Below are positions 36,890 through 46,675 of a DNA stretch of 56,189 nt, one piece after another (position 1 is the stretch's first letter; every line of letters starts with the position of its first letter). Made by a program: the position numbers and the translations under genes. The notes beneath the pieces are model-generated. The model worked only from the letters and a program-made list of their open reading frames with translations. It had not been told where the DNA came from and searched no databases. This stretch comes from Bacteroides sp. OF04-15BH (lineage in GTDB: Bacteria; Bacteroidota; Bacteroidia; Bacteroidales; Bacteroidaceae), in contig NZ_QUEM01000019.1 in NCBI RefSeq assembly GCF_003477995.1, forward strand, positions 16,764-72,952, given 5' to 3'.

Positions 36890-37768
36890 TATGGTCATTG
36901 CTTCCAATTCCTTCAGACTGCCGTGAAACAGGTTGCAGTCTACATTTCCCTTGATGCCCTTCAGCTTGCCGCTGTCGGTATACTGCCAGAAGTGCCAGGG
37001 ACCCTTATAGGACAGTTTGTCTACATAATAATGAGCAATCCAGAACGGATAGGTGTTCAGCAGCGAATCGCTCAGGTATTTCATCTTGAACTTATAGCCG
37101 GAATAAATAATGGGCTTTACCTTGTAGCGCTCTTCTACCAGAGACAGCCATTTCTTGACCTCACGCTGGAGGTCTTCCTTCGACAAGTCGCCCGCCTTTT
37201 CCACATCGAGCACCGGCGGCAGGTCGCCCGGCTCCAGATGTACCTGCTTCATAAAGAACTGGGCCTGACGGGTGGCATCCACATCGGGCGTATAAAAATG
37301 ATATACACCGCGGATAAAGTCGTTCTTCTTGGCCTGATAGAAGTTCAGATTGAAGTTCTCGTCCACAATGGAAACACCCTCCGTGCCCTTGATAAAGACA
37401 AAGCGCACCGGCGAAGACTGTATGCTGGCATTGCGCAGCATTTCCCAGTCGATATTACCCTGATAACGCGATATGTCTATGCCATGCACGTCATAGCCCG
37501 AAGGGTATCCCTCGTCGCCATACAGAGCCTTCCAGCGGAAAGAAAACGGATCTACAAAGAAATAATAGAAAAACAATATATAGGCGACAGCAACCAACAC
37601 CGCTCCGAGCCACACTTTCCAGGCCGGAACTTTCAAGAAAGGAAGGAGTCTCTTGCCACCACTGCGCTTGCGTCTGGGCTTCCGGCGCACCTTTGTCTTC
37701 GAAGCATTTGCCGAAGACGAAGCCTTTCTGACCCTCAGTGTTGTTTTACTCTCTTTTTGTGTCGTCAT
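36872..37768 (-). CDS. Membrane-anchored GH25 lysozyme
   Basis: A 298-residue muramidase of glycoside hydrolase family 25. A very basic cytoplasmic N-terminus (about 1-45, Arg/Lys-rich) precedes one membrane segment (about 52-72, VWLGAVLVAVAYILFFYYFF), so the catalytic domain is anchored in the periplasm. The domain has GIDISRYQGNIDW and PPVLDVEK, holding the catalytic acidic residues, plus FWQYTDSG near the end. It probably cuts the cell's own wall or fragments of it. Such proteins without wall-binding repeats are common in Bacteroidetes. Confidence 0.93.
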   Translation of the reverse strand: MTTQKESKTTLRVRKASSSANASKTKVRRKPRRKRSGGKRLLPFLKVPAWKVWLGAVLVAVAYILFFYYFFVDPFSFRWKALYGDEGYPSGYDVHGIDISRYQGNIDWEMLRNASIQSSPVRFVFIKGTEGVSIVDENFNLNFYQAKKNDFIRGVYHFYTPDVDATRQAQFFMKQVHLEPGDLPPVLDVEKAGDLSKEDLQREVKKWLSLVEERYKVKPIIYSGYKFKMKYLSDSLLNTYPFWIAHYYVDKLSYKGPWHFWQYTDSGKLKGIKGNVDCNLFHGSLKELEAMTIPDESD

Positions 37769-37796
37769 ATATATTATGAATATAATAAGGTATAAA

Positions 37797-37832
37797 AAGA
37801 TCCCCTCATCGGAAATCAGACAAGGGGATCTT
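37797..37832 (-). terminator. Terminator of pfp
   Basis: AAGATCCCCT (37797-37806) pairs with AGGGGATCTT (37823-37832); loop of 16 bases; T-rich run on the minus strand. It lies 24 bases after the pfp stop. Confidence 0.85.
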
Positions 37833-37855
37833 GTTGTTACGTCATGTTACTGAAA

Positions 37856-39493
37856 TTACTTAGCCTGCTCCAACTGCAAAGTCTTGGTTGGCTGATCGCA
37901 TACTTCAGAAGGACCGAAGTACTGGATAGGACCAGGGTAAACGAAGCAAGTCTCACGAGCCCACTTGTCGCGGTTAGCAACGAATGTCTTGAATGGAGCA
38001 CCGTCCAGACGAACCAGAGCCTTCTTGATTACCGGCTTCATTTCACCGTGACGCTTCTCCATGTTCATCATCATAGTGATAGGCACACCACCGGCAACCC
38101 AGTCGATAGCAGGAGCTGTAGTGTTCTGTACGATAGCCATGTAACCGGTCTTACCGTTGGCAATCAACATAGCAGCGCTGGTACCCAGAGCATAGCAGTA
38201 GTCAGCATCGTAGTTAGAAGGAGCTGCGCAACGTCCTTCGTAACCGAAGAAGTGGTGCAGCGGAGCGAACTTGCCCACATACTTGCCTTCCTTCTTCCAC
38301 TCAGCCAGCTTAGTGGCAACCATCTCAGACAGCAACTTCTCTGTCTCGATCAAAGATACCTGTACGTTTCCGTGTGGGTCACGCTCCAAAGTCAACTGAG
38401 CAGCAACGCCCAATGGCAATGATTCGTAAACAGCCTTGTTCTCGGCAGACAGCTTGCTCAGGATCCAAGCACGCTGCTCGTCCTTCTCAACAGCTGCACC
38501 TTCTGGAGTAGCCAACAGGTCGTTCAACTCGGCAATCAGTTTCTTCATAACCGGGATGAACTCGATCAAACCTTCCGGAATCAATACAGTACCGAAGTTG
38601 TTACCGTCAGCAGCACGGTTAGCTACAGTCTGAGCGATGTAAGTTACGATATCGTCCAAAGTCTGGTTCTTCTCTTCAACCTCCTCAGATACGATACAGA
38701 TGTTTGGCTGTACCTGCAGAGCACACTCCAAAGCGATGTGAGATGCTGAACGACCCATCAGCTTGATGAAGTGCCAGTACTTGCGAGCTGAGTTGGCATC
38801 GCGCTGGATGTTACCGATAACCTCGGCATAAGTCTTACATGCAGTATCGAAACCGAATGAAGTTTCAATCTGCTCGTTCTTCAAGTCACCGTCGATAGTC
38901 TTCGGGCAACCGATTACCTGAACACCGTAGTTCTTGGCAGCATAGTACTCAGCCAATACACAAGCGTTGGTGTTAGAGTCGTCACCACCGATGATAACAA
39001 CAGCCTTGATGTCCAGCTCACGCAGGATCTCCAGACCCTTCTCGAACTGCTCTTCTTTCTCCAACTTGGTACGACCAGAACCGATCATATCGAAACCACC
39101 GGTGTTGCGGTACTCGTCGATGATGTCAGCAGTCAGTTCCTTGTAGTTATGGTCAACCAGACCGCCAGGACCCAGGATGAAACCATACAGTTTGTTAGCC
39201 GGGTTCAAGCGCTTCAAGGCATCAAACAAACCACAAATCACGTTGTGACCGCCAGGAGCCTGACCACCAGAAAGGATTACACCCACGTTAGTCTGTGCAT
39301 ATTCCTTAGCCTCGCCCTGAACGAACTCGATCAGAGGCATACCGTAAGTATTCGGGAACAGTTTCTTGATTTCCTCCTGGTCAGCAACAGACTGTGTAGG
39401 AGCTCCCTCCTTTACGATTACATTACCCTGCAGTCCTTTTGGTAACTTTGGCTGATAAGCCGCTCTTGCAATTTGCAGTGCACTTTTTTCCAT
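37856..39493 (-). CDS. pfp: Pyrophosphate-dependent phosphofructokinase
   Basis: A 545-residue cytoplasmic enzyme that phosphorylates fructose 6-phosphate to the 1,6-bisphosphate with pyrophosphate; the reaction is reversible and serves glycolysis and gluconeogenesis. GGDDSNTNA carries the second Asp that marks pyrophosphate use (ATP enzymes have GGDG). [10 protein letters not shown] and [14 protein letters not shown] are further active-site segments. Length and sequence fit the long, plant-PFP-beta-like clade. ATG 39493 was chosen; the frame is open for 56 more codons upstream, but that part covers the promoter and is not conserved-looking. Single-gene unit. Confidence 0.95.
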   Translation of the reverse strand: MEKSALQIARAAYQPKLPKGLQGNVIVKEGAPTQSVADQEEIKKLFPNTYGMPLIEFVQGEAKEYAQTNVGVILSGGQAPGGHNVICGLFDALKRLNPANKLYGFILGPGGLVDHNYKELTADIIDEYRNTGGFDMIGSGRTKLEKEEQFEKGLEILRELDIKAVVIIGGDDSNTNACVLAEYYAAKNYGVQVIGCPKTIDGDLKNEQIETSFGFDTACKTYAEVIGNIQRDANSARKYWHFIKLMGRSASHIALECALQVQPNICIVSEEVEEKNQTLDDIVTYIAQTVANRAADGNNFGTVLIPEGLIEFIPVMKKLIAELNDLLATPEGAAVEKDEQRAWILSKLSAENKAVYESLPLGVAAQLTLERDPHGNVQVSLIETEKLLSEMVATKLAEWKKEGKYVGKFAPLHHFFGYEGRCAAPSNYDADYCYALGTSAAMLIANGKTGYMAIVQNTTAPAIDWVAGGVPITMMMNMEKRHGEMKPVIKKALVRLDGAPFKTFVANRDKWARETCFVYPGPIQYFGPSEVCDQPTKTLQLEQAK

Positions 39494-39543
39494 AATTCTA
39501 AATATCGTTTTTAAAATTGATAATAAATGTTCTTTTATCGATA

Positions 39544-39575
39544 CAAAAATACGAAATTCCGCAGACATAAGGAAA
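39544..39575 (-). promoter_or_regulatory. Promoter of pfp
   Basis: On the minus strand the -7 box TATTTTTG (39544-39551) matches TAnnTTTG. TTTC (39572-39575) stands 20 bases upstream at the -33 position. Confidence 0.65.
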
Positions 39576-39623
39576 CATAATCTCATGAAAAAGTATTTTT
39601 TTTTGATTTCGTGAGCCCGAACC

Positions 39624-39653
39624 GTTGTTATCCATTTTTTTTTATTACCTTTA
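39624..39653 (+). promoter_or_regulatory. Possible promoter of the 91-residue protein gene
   Basis: GTTG (39624-39627), 18 bases, and TACCTTTA (39646-39653) are each one base off the Bacteroidetes boxes, 32 bases before the start codon. Confidence 0.4.
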
Positions 39654-39684
39654 CGACACATTTATTCATTTAAAGCATTGTATT

Positions 39685-39960
39685 ATGGCAAAAAGAAGAA
39701 TTTTGAAGAAAAATATCAATGGTATCTGTGGAGAACTTTTTCTGAGCTGCGCTTTCCTGCTCGGACAGAACCCGTCGGCAGAGAAAAAGGAACAGGCTCA
39801 TAAGATCATTGCAGACATCATTGACCTGCAGAACGACATCATTTCCAGAGTGAGTCATACCGAACCGGGCAGCGTGAAGGTGTTCTACAAGAAACTGAAA
39901 GAAGACTTCAACAAGCGCGTACAAGAGATTATTGACAACATCGGAAAACTGGAAGAATGA
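39685..39960 (+). CDS. Small conserved-looking helical protein, unknown function
   Basis: A 91-residue protein without signal or membrane segment, basic at the N-terminus (MAKRRILKKNINGICGELF) and mostly helical (long amphipathic stretch, about 30-91, ending in IDNIGKLEE). I do not recognise the family. Its stop overlaps the start of the acyltransferase gene as ATGA, so the two are coupled. ATG 39685 was chosen over an upstream in-frame start that lies within the promoter. Confidence 0.75.
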   Translation: MAKRRILKKNINGICGELFLSCAFLLGQNPSAEKKEQAHKIIADIIDLQNDIISRVSHTEPGSVKVFYKKLKEDFNKRVQEIIDNIGKLEE

Positions 39961-40508
39961 TTAAAGCACTCAGCAAATTAATCCTTTTCAAATGGATGGG
40001 CTGGACCGCGGACATCTCGGTCCAGCTCCCTCCGAAATGCATCATCGCCGTGGCACCCCATACCAGCAATATGGATTTCATCATCGGCATCCTGTATAGC
40101 CGGGCCATCGGGCTTAAGGCCAACTTTCTGATGAAGAAGGAATGGTTTGTCGGACCGCTGGGTCCCTTTATGAAAAGCCTGGGGGGCATTCCGGTGTACC
40201 GGAGCAAAAAATGCAGCCTCACCGACCAGCTGGCCGAAGCGTCCAAAAAGATGGACACCTTCCGCCTGGCCATCACCCCTGAAGGCACCCGCTCGCGGGT
40301 AGAAGAATGGAAAAAAGGATTTTATTATATTGCCCTGAAAGCCGGCATCCCGATCATGCTCTATGGGCTGGACTTCAAGGAAAAAAGAATTGTATGCCAC
40401 AAGGCTGTGATGCCCGACGGAAACATTCAGGAGCAAATGCAGGAAATCATCAGTTATTTTAAGTCTTTCCAGGGAAGACATCCCGAAAAATTCGGATTTC
40501 CAAAATGA
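39957..40508 (+). CDS. PlsC-like acyltransferase
   Basis: A 183-residue membrane-associated acyltransferase of the 1-acyl-glycerol-3-phosphate (PlsC) superfamily. Motif I is HTSNMD (His35, Asp40, the HX4D catalytic pair) and motif III is PEGTRSR (near 107). It is short, as are many minimal PlsC-like enzymes, and could act on phospholipid or another acyl acceptor. It overlaps both neighbours by ATGA, in an arrangement small protein - acyltransferase - amidase-like protein. Confidence 0.88.
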   Translation: MIKALSKLILFKWMGWTADISVQLPPKCIIAVAPHTSNMDFIIGILYSRAIGLKANFLMKKEWFVGPLGPFMKSLGGIPVYRSKKCSLTDQLAEASKKMDTFRLAITPEGTRSRVEEWKKGFYYIALKAGIPIMLYGLDFKEKRIVCHKAVMPDGNIQEQMQEIISYFKSFQGRHPEKFGFPK

Positions 40509-43417
40509 ATAGCATGAATAAAAGATATACCAGTTTCCTGGCAGGATTCTTCCTGCTGGGATTTTCTGTTTTTGCACAGAACACAGAAACAGGTCTGAAG
40601 AACAAAATCAATGATTACTTCAGAGAACTGAACCTCCCCGTCACCCTGTCGCAACCGGAATATGCCAAGGTGGATCGTGTGGTCATCAGCGACGAGAAAA
40701 AGTCGGTTCAGGTCTTTGGAGACGAGATATTTTCGTCCATCCCCTTTTCGGACAAGACGGTTGACCAGATCTATAAAAACGTGCGCAAACTGCTGCCGGC
40801 CAAATATAAAGGATACGAACTGACCGTTCTGGGCAGCTATTACCCGATCGAGAAAATGATTCCCAACAGCAGAGCCCGGAAGAAGGATGCGGAAAAGCTG
40901 TGGAAAGCGAAAGGGCACACTCCGGTATGGGTGACCCGCGAATCTCCGCTTCCGGAATTCACACGCGGACTGCGCAATCGGCATCTGTCGGTGTGGGCCA
41001 GCCACGGACGTTACTACCGACAGGAACAGGGCATCTGGAAATGGCAGCGCCCGAACCTGTTCTGCACCAACGAGGATCTGCTGACGCAAACATTCGTGGT
41101 GCCTTATCTCATTCCGATGCTGGAGCACGCCGGGGCCTATGTATTCACCCCACGCGAGCACAACTGGCAGAAACATGAGGTGATTGTGGACAACGACCGT
41201 CCGGAAGAAAACGGTCGCTTTGAAATGACCAACAAGAAACATGCCTGGACGGGCGGTCCGCAAAGGGGCTTTTCCTACGCTCCCAACCAGCCGCTGAGCG
41301 ACGGGGAGAATCCGTTCAGCATGGGCACAACCATACTGACCCAGAGTGTCGGCAAGAAATCACAGGCATCGTATGCCCGCTGGACTCCCAACATTCCGGC
41401 AGACGGAAACTATGCGGTGTATGTGTCTTATCCACAGGATGCAAACAATGTGCAGGATGCGGCATATACCGTGGTGCATCAGGGCATCGAAACGACCTTC
41501 CATGTAAATCAGCGCATGGGCGGAAGCACCTGGGTATATCTCGGCACCTTTTATTTTTCAAAGGGACAGAACCCTCAGAACAGTGTGCTGCTGAGCAACT
41601 ACAGCAACGACGAGGGTCTCGTCACAGCGGATGCCGTGCGCTTTGGAGGCGGCATGGGCAACATCGTGCGCGGCGGAAGTACCAGCGGCATGCCCCGCTT
41701 CCTGGAAGGAGCGCGCTACTACGGACAATGGGCGGGAATGCCTTATGACGTATATAGTTCCAAGCAGGGAAGCAACGATTATGCCGACGACATCAATGTG
41801 CGCTCACGCATGACCAACTATCTGGCCGGCGGTTCGGACTATCTGCCATCGGGCAGCGGACTGAAAGTGCCGATAGAGGCTTCCATCGCAATTCACAGCG
41901 ATGCGGGAGTGCGCCGCAATGACTCTTATGTCGGCACATTGGGTATTTACACCACGCAGACGGACGACGGAGTTTTTCCGGAAGGTATGTCGCGTCTGGC
42001 TTCGCGCGATTTGTGCGACATGATGGTGACTCAGGCCAAGGAAGACCTGACCCGTCTGTTCGGAAACTGGAGCCGGCGCCAGCTGTTCGACCGCAACTAC
42101 AGTGAGACCCGTGTGCCACAAATTCCTTCGGTAATCATCGAAACGCTCTCGCATCAGAACTTTGCCGATATGAAAAAGGCGCACGACCCGGTATTCAAGT
42201 TCCATCTGTCGCGTGCCTTGTATAAAGGTATCCTGAAATATACGGCCACACAGCACGATCAGGACTATACCGTACAGCCGCTTCCGGTATCAGAATGCTA
42301 TACTTCCATTGATGTGTCACGGCGTACCATCTCTTTACACTGGTCGCCCACCCCGGACCCGTTGGAACCTTCGGCCAAACCGTCCGGATACATCGTCTAT
42401 ACTAAAATAGGCGAACAGGACTTTGACAACGGAACATACATCCGTGACCCGCGCTTTACCATCAAGGCTACGCCCAACACGATGTATAGCTTTAAAGTGT
42501 GCGCCCTGAACAGCGGAGGAAGCAGTTTGCCGTCGGAAGAGCTCACGGCATATATTGCCGACGACACCCGTGCCACTATCATGATTGTCAACGGATTCCA
42601 AAGACTGGCCGGACCGCAGCCCATCGACACGGATTCCCAACAGGGATTTGACCTCAGTGCCGATCCGGGCATTTACCAGGATGCTTTCCCAGGATACTGC
42701 GGGGCACAGATTAATTTCAACCGCTCGGCCAGCGGACGCGAAGGTCCTGACGGACTGGGATACAGCGGCAACGAACTCTCAGGAATGCTGATTGTCGGAA
42801 ACACCTTTGACTATCCGCGCGAGCATGGCAAGTCCATCGCCGCAGCCGGCGGCTATTCCTTTGCCTCATGCAGCCGCGAGGCGGTGGAGCGTGGCGAGGT
42901 TAATCTGAACGATTACAACGCGGTGGACCTGATTATGGGTCTGCAGCGCAACGACGGATACAGCCTGAAGGACTACAAGACGTTTACCCTGCCCCTGCAG
43001 AATGCCCTGAAAGAATATGTGCGCATGCAGGGTAATCTGCTGGTGAGCGGAGCATACATCGGCTCGGACATGCTGGGAGTGGATGAACAGATGTTCACTC
43101 AGAACATTCTGAAATTCAAGACTTCCGGGCGGGTTCAGGCCAATCAGATTCAGACCGTAACGGGTATGAACACCTCGTGCAGCCTGTATAACCGGCTCAA
43201 CGAGGAGCACTATACGACAACATGGGTGGACTGCATCACGCCGACTCATGACTCCTTTGCCGTAATGCTCTACAACAATCAGGTAAGCGCCGGAATTGCC
43301 TATGCGGGACGGGACTACCGTTGCATGGCTCTGGGCTTCCCGTTTGAATGTATTCAGGAAGATCAGACACGGGACAAAATGATGGCAGCAATCCTAAAAT
43401 TTCTATTGACAAAATAG
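40505..43417 (+). CDS. Golvesin-domain protein with a split amidase fold
   Basis: A 970-residue secreted protein (signal peptide to about residue 25, VFAQ). Such genes are often called xanthan lyase. The sequence instead suggests a zinc N-acetylmuramoyl-L-alanine amidase (Amidase_3) fold: SHG with His167, PRE with Glu218, SIAIHSDAG with His464 and VIIETLSHQN with Glu546 correspond to the H-E-H zinc ligands and the catalytic Glu. Between Glu218 and His464 a golvesin-like beta domain (about 260-385, SQASYARWTPNIPADGNYAVYV) is inserted. A fibronectin III-like domain (about 595-690) and a C-terminal domain (about 695-970) follow. A wall-hydrolysing role is inferred. The start overlaps the acyltransferase stop by ATGA. 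Confidence 0.82.
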   Translation: MNSMNKRYTSFLAGFFLLGFSVFAQNTETGLKNKINDYFRELNLPVTLSQPEYAKVDRVVISDEKKSVQVFGDEIFSSIPFSDKTVDQIYKNVRKLLPAKYKGYELTVLGSYYPIEKMIPNSRARKKDAEKLWKAKGHTPVWVTRESPLPEFTRGLRNRHLSVWASHGRYYRQEQGIWKWQRPNLFCTNEDLLTQTFVVPYLIPMLEHAGAYVFTPREHNWQKHEVIVDNDRPEENGRFEMTNKKHAWTGGPQRGFSYAPNQPLSDGENPFSMGTTILTQSVGKKSQASYARWTPNIPADGNYAVYVSYPQDANNVQDAAYTVVHQGIETTFHVNQRMGGSTWVYLGTFYFSKGQNPQNSVLLSNYSNDEGLVTADAVRFGGGMGNIVRGGSTSGMPRFLEGARYYGQWAGMPYDVYSSKQGSNDYADDINVRSRMTNYLAGGSDYLPSGSGLKVPIEASIAIHSDAGVRRNDSYVGTLGIYTTQTDDGVFPEGMSRLASRDLCDMMVTQAKEDLTRLFGNWSRRQLFDRNYSETRVPQIPSVIIETLSHQNFADMKKAHDPVFKFHLSRALYKGILKYTATQHDQDYTVQPLPVSECYTSIDVSRRTISLHWSPTPDPLEPSAKPSGYIVYTKIGEQDFDNGTYIRDPRFTIKATPNTMYSFKVCALNSGGSSLPSEELTAYIADDTRATIMIVNGFQRLAGPQPIDTDSQQGFDLSADPGIYQDAFPGYCGAQINFNRSASGREGPDGLGYSGNELSGMLIVGNTFDYPREHGKSIAAAGGYSFASCSREAVERGEVNLNDYNAVDLIMGLQRNDGYSLKDYKTFTLPLQNALKEYVRMQGNLLVSGAYIGSDMLGVDEQMFTQNILKFKTSGRVQANQIQTVTGMNTSCSLYNRLNEEHYTTTWVDCITPTHDSFAVMLYNNQVSAGIAYAGRDYRCMALGFPFECIQEDQTRDKMMAAILKFLLTK

Positions 43418-43437
43418 TTTTTTTAGAAAATCATACC

Positions 43438-43445
43438 TATATTTG
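43438..43445 (+). promoter_or_regulatory. -7 box before the 109-residue protein gene
   Basis: TATATTTG matches TAnnTTTG, 35 bases before the start codon; T-rich sequence lies at the -33 position. Confidence 0.55.
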
Positions 43446-43480
43446 TATCTTCATAAGTAAAACCTTAATAAGAAATAGCC

Positions 43481-43810
43481 ATGTATAAAATCCAAACCAA
43501 CATCACGGGCAGCCGTGAAATGTTTATCACAGACGAACATTTGCAGACAATCAAAGAGCGTTCACTCTTCAAGGACCTGGTGGGAAGCACCGGCATTGTC
43601 AACGAAGATGTGCTCGACAAGCTGAAACTGATGGTACGCTCCCTCATGGAAGCAGAACCGGAAAGCCACGATTTGATTAACTTCAGCCACGAAGTGCTTT
43701 ACAACGACAACATGAAGGCACACGGACTGAACCAGCTGCTGCAGTTGTATCAGAACTGGATTCAAACAAAAGACGAAATAGAAGAAAACATAGAACAAGA
43801 ACCCGAATAA
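43481..43810 (+). CDS. Small acidic protein, unknown function
   Basis: A 109-residue cytoplasmic protein with an acidic C-terminal tail (EIEENIEQEPE) and mainly helical content. I do not recognise a domain. It is the first gene of a transcription unit and lies 12 bases before the YgiQ-type gene, so it may be functionally linked to that enzyme. Confidence 0.72.
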   Translation: MYKIQTNITGSREMFITDEHLQTIKERSLFKDLVGSTGIVNEDVLDKLKLMVRSLMEAEPESHDLINFSHEVLYNDNMKAHGLNQLLQLYQNWIQTKDEIEENIEQEPE

Positions 43811-43822
43811 TTGAAATCATTC

Positions 43823-45844
43823 ATGAAAGAATATCGCTTGACAGACTGGTTGCCCACAACCAAAAAGGAAATGGAACTGCGCGGATGGAAACAGTTGGAC
43901 ATCATACTCTTCAGTGCCGATGCCTATGTGGATCATCCTTCATTCGGAGCCGCCGTTATCGGTCGCGTACTCGAAGCGGAAGGACTGAAGGTTGCCATCG
44001 TTCCGCAACCGGACTGGCACGGTGATTTTCGTGATTTCAAGAAATTGGGGCGACCGCGTCTGTGGTTTGGAGTAGCACCGGGCTGCATGGATTCGATGGT
44101 AAACAAATACACCGCCAACCGACGCCTGCGCAGCGAGGATGCCTACTCACCGGACGGACGGCACGACCTGCGTCCGGAATATCCAACCATCGTCTACACA
44201 CAAATCCTGAAGAAACTTTATCCCGACGTGCCTGTCATTCTGGGAGGCATTGAGGCATCTCTGCGACGACTGACGCACTATGACTACTGGAAAGAGCGCT
44301 TCGCTCCGAGTATTCTGTGCGACAGTGGCGCAGACATGCTGATATATGGCATGGGCGAGAAACCGGTGCTGGAAATCAGCCGACGCCTGCTGGAATTGTG
44401 TGAAACAGGCAACGGTCCGCTTTCGTACAACGAAGAGGGAGAAGCACAAATCAATGTACGTACCTTCAGAGAGGCTTTACAACACCAGACTGCCGTTCCC
44501 CAAACGGTATCTCTGTTCCGGAAAGAAGATATTCCTCAGGGCATACAACCCGACGACATTGTGCTGCACAGTCACGAGGAATGCCTGAAAAATCCGAAGA
44601 AACAGTCGGAGAACTTCCGACACATCGAGGAGGAAAGCAACAAATATCACGCCTGCCGCATCATTCAGCAAACAGGCGACCGCTTTGTGGTGGTGAACCC
44701 GCCCTACCCTCCGATGAATCAGAATGAGCTGGACCACTCTTTCGACTTGCCTTACACCCGTCTGCCCCATCCGAAATATAAGGGCAAACGTATTCCGGCA
44801 TACGAAATGATCAAATTCTCGGTCAACATGCACCGGGGCTGTTTCGGCGGTTGTGCCTTCTGCACCATCTCAGCCCATCAGGGTAAGTTCATCATGAGCC
44901 GCAGCAAGGAAAGCATTCTCAAAGAGGTCAAGGCCATCACCGAAATGGAAGATTTCAAGGGATATCTTTCGGATCTGGGCGGTCCTTCGGCCAACATGTA
45001 TGCCATGAAGGGAAAGAACCTCAGCATCTGCGAGAAATGCAAGAAGCCTTCGTGCATTCATCCCGTCATCTGTCCGAACCTGAACACCGACCACACTCCG
45101 CTGCTGGAGGTTTATAAAGCGGTGGATGCCCTGCCGGGAATCAAGAAGAGCTTTATCGGAAGCGGTGTGCGTTATGACCTGCTGCTCCATAAGAGCAAGG
45201 ACGAAAACATCAACCAGGCTGCCGAGAAATATACACGCGAACTGATTACACGCCACGTCAGCGGACGCCTGAAAGTGGCCCCGGAACATACTTCCGACCG
45301 GGTGCTGTACCTGATGCGCAAACCATCGTTCAGCCTGTTCGGAACGTTCAAACGCATCTTCGACCGGATTAATGCGGAAGAAGGCTTGCGACAGCAGATT
45401 ATCCCTTATTTCATCAGCAGTCATCCGGGATGCACAGAGGAGGATATGGCCGAACTGGCCGTTCTGACCAAACAGATGGATTTCCAGCTGGAACAGGTAC
45501 AGGACTTTACACCAACCCCGATGACCGTGAGTACGGAAACATGGGCCACAGGCTATCACCCTTACACTTTGGAAGAGGTGTACTCGGCACATTCCGTAAA
45601 AGAAAAGCTGGCGCAACGCATGTTCTTCTTCTGGTACAAGCCGGAGGAACAGCAGCGCATCCGTCAGGAACTGATCCGTATGAAAAGAACGGACCTGATA
45701 GACAGACTGTTCGGTCAGCCGTCAGGACGAAACTATAAAAGAGAGGATAACAAGAATCCCCGACGCAAAAAACAGGAAGGAACAAACGGTCCGGGCAAAA
45801 GACGTCAGACCGAGCATGCCGCTCCCCGAAGAAACCGACGGTAA
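43823..45844 (+). CDS. YgiQ-family radical SAM protein
   Basis: A 673-residue radical S-adenosylmethionine protein of the YgiQ/UPF0313 family; the reaction is unknown. An N-terminal B12-binding-like region (DIILFSADAYVDHPSFG) precedes the cluster-binding motif CFGGCAFC (CxxxCxxC) near residue 350, followed by a second Cys group (CEKCKKPSC) and a C-terminal domain (VAPEHTSDRVL, TPTPMTVSTETWATG). The last 40 or so residues are a basic Arg/Lys-rich tail, suggesting contact with nucleic acid (inference). ATG 43823 is chosen over a TTG four codons upstream. Confidence 0.92.
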   Translation: MKEYRLTDWLPTTKKEMELRGWKQLDIILFSADAYVDHPSFGAAVIGRVLEAEGLKVAIVPQPDWHGDFRDFKKLGRPRLWFGVAPGCMDSMVNKYTANRRLRSEDAYSPDGRHDLRPEYPTIVYTQILKKLYPDVPVILGGIEASLRRLTHYDYWKERFAPSILCDSGADMLIYGMGEKPVLEISRRLLELCETGNGPLSYNEEGEAQINVRTFREALQHQTAVPQTVSLFRKEDIPQGIQPDDIVLHSHEECLKNPKKQSENFRHIEEESNKYHACRIIQQTGDRFVVVNPPYPPMNQNELDHSFDLPYTRLPHPKYKGKRIPAYEMIKFSVNMHRGCFGGCAFCTISAHQGKFIMSRSKESILKEVKAITEMEDFKGYLSDLGGPSANMYAMKGKNLSICEKCKKPSCIHPVICPNLNTDHTPLLEVYKAVDALPGIKKSFIGSGVRYDLLLHKSKDENINQAAEKYTRELITRHVSGRLKVAPEHTSDRVLYLMRKPSFSLFGTFKRIFDRINAEEGLRQQIIPYFISSHPGCTEEDMAELAVLTKQMDFQLEQVQDFTPTPMTVSTETWATGYHPYTLEEVYSAHSVKEKLAQRMFFFWYKPEEQQRIRQELIRMKRTDLIDRLFGQPSGRNYKREDNKNPRRKKQEGTNGPGKRRQTEHAAPRRNRR

Positions 45845-45883
45845 GCGGACCTGAATATCGGGGCATCCAAAGAATAACCCATT

Positions 45884-46675
45884 ATGATTTTTTATTTCTC
45901 AGGAACAGGCAACTCGTTATATGCCGCCCGCCATCTGGCACAAGCTACAGGAGAAAGACTGGTGTCCATTCCAAAAGAAATGGCAGAACGGACTTCTCCC
46001 AAGGAATATACCTTATCGGCAGAAGAACGGATCGGCTTTGTCTTTCCCATTCACTCGTGGGGACCACCGGAAATCGTGCTGCGTTTTATCCGTCAGCTCC
46101 ATTTCACGAATTATCAGAAACAGTACTGTTATTTTGTGGCAACTTGTGGAGATGATATGGGCTGCACCCGCCAGATTCTTGAACGGGCATTGTCGGCAAT
46201 CGGAATCTGTCTGCATGCCGGTTTTTCCCTGTTGATGCCCAATACGTACATTGCACTGCCGGGATTTGACATCGACGCTCCGGAGATTCAAAAACAGAAA
46301 CTGGAAAACGCCGTTCCCGAACTGGAACGGATAGAAAAGGAGGTCTGCTCCAAAACAACAGCATTCCGTTTGCATCCCGGAAGCATGCCCCGCCTGAAGA
46401 GTTATCTGATACTGCCCCTGTTCAAAAGATTTCTGATTAACGACAAGTATTTCCACACAACAGACCGGTGTATCGCTTGCGGTAAATGTGTCCGGATATG
46501 CCCGGTGCATAACATCAAGCTGGAAGACAAACACCCGAAGTGGCAAGGAAACTGTACCGCCTGCCTGGCTTGTTATCATGTCTGCCCCCAACGGGCCATC
46601 TATTTCTTTGCGAAAAAGGATAAGGGGCAATATTTGCACCCTGATTTATTGAGATATGGAAAAGAAAACTATTAA
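45884..46675 (+). CDS. EFR1-type flavodoxin-ferredoxin protein
   Basis: A 263-residue electron carrier with an N-terminal flavodoxin-like domain (FYFSGTGNSLYAARHLA, the FMN phosphate loop) and a C-terminal ferredoxin domain with two CxxCxxCxxxCP groups (CIACGKCVRICP and CTACLACYHVCP) for two 4Fe-4S clusters. Such EFR1 proteins pass low-potential electrons; the partner is not known. The last 20 bases overlap menA, so it may serve quinone-related redox metabolism or only share its operon. Confidence 0.92.
   Translation: MIFYFSGTGNSLYAARHLAQATGERLVSIPKEMAERTSPKEYTLSAEERIGFVFPIHSWGPPEIVLRFIRQLHFTNYQKQYCYFVATCGDDMGCTRQILERALSAIGICLHAGFSLLMPNTYIALPGFDIDAPEIQKQKLENAVPELERIEKEVCSKTTAFRLHPGSMPRLKSYLILPLFKRFLINDKYFHTTDRCIACGKCVRICPVHNIKLEDKHPKWQGNCTACLACYHVCPQRAIYFFAKKDKGQYLHPDLLRYGKENY

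Noticed and set aside
40505..43417. Xanthan lyase
   Set aside because: No polysaccharide-lyase motif is visible; the conserved His/Glu motifs fit an amidase fold better.
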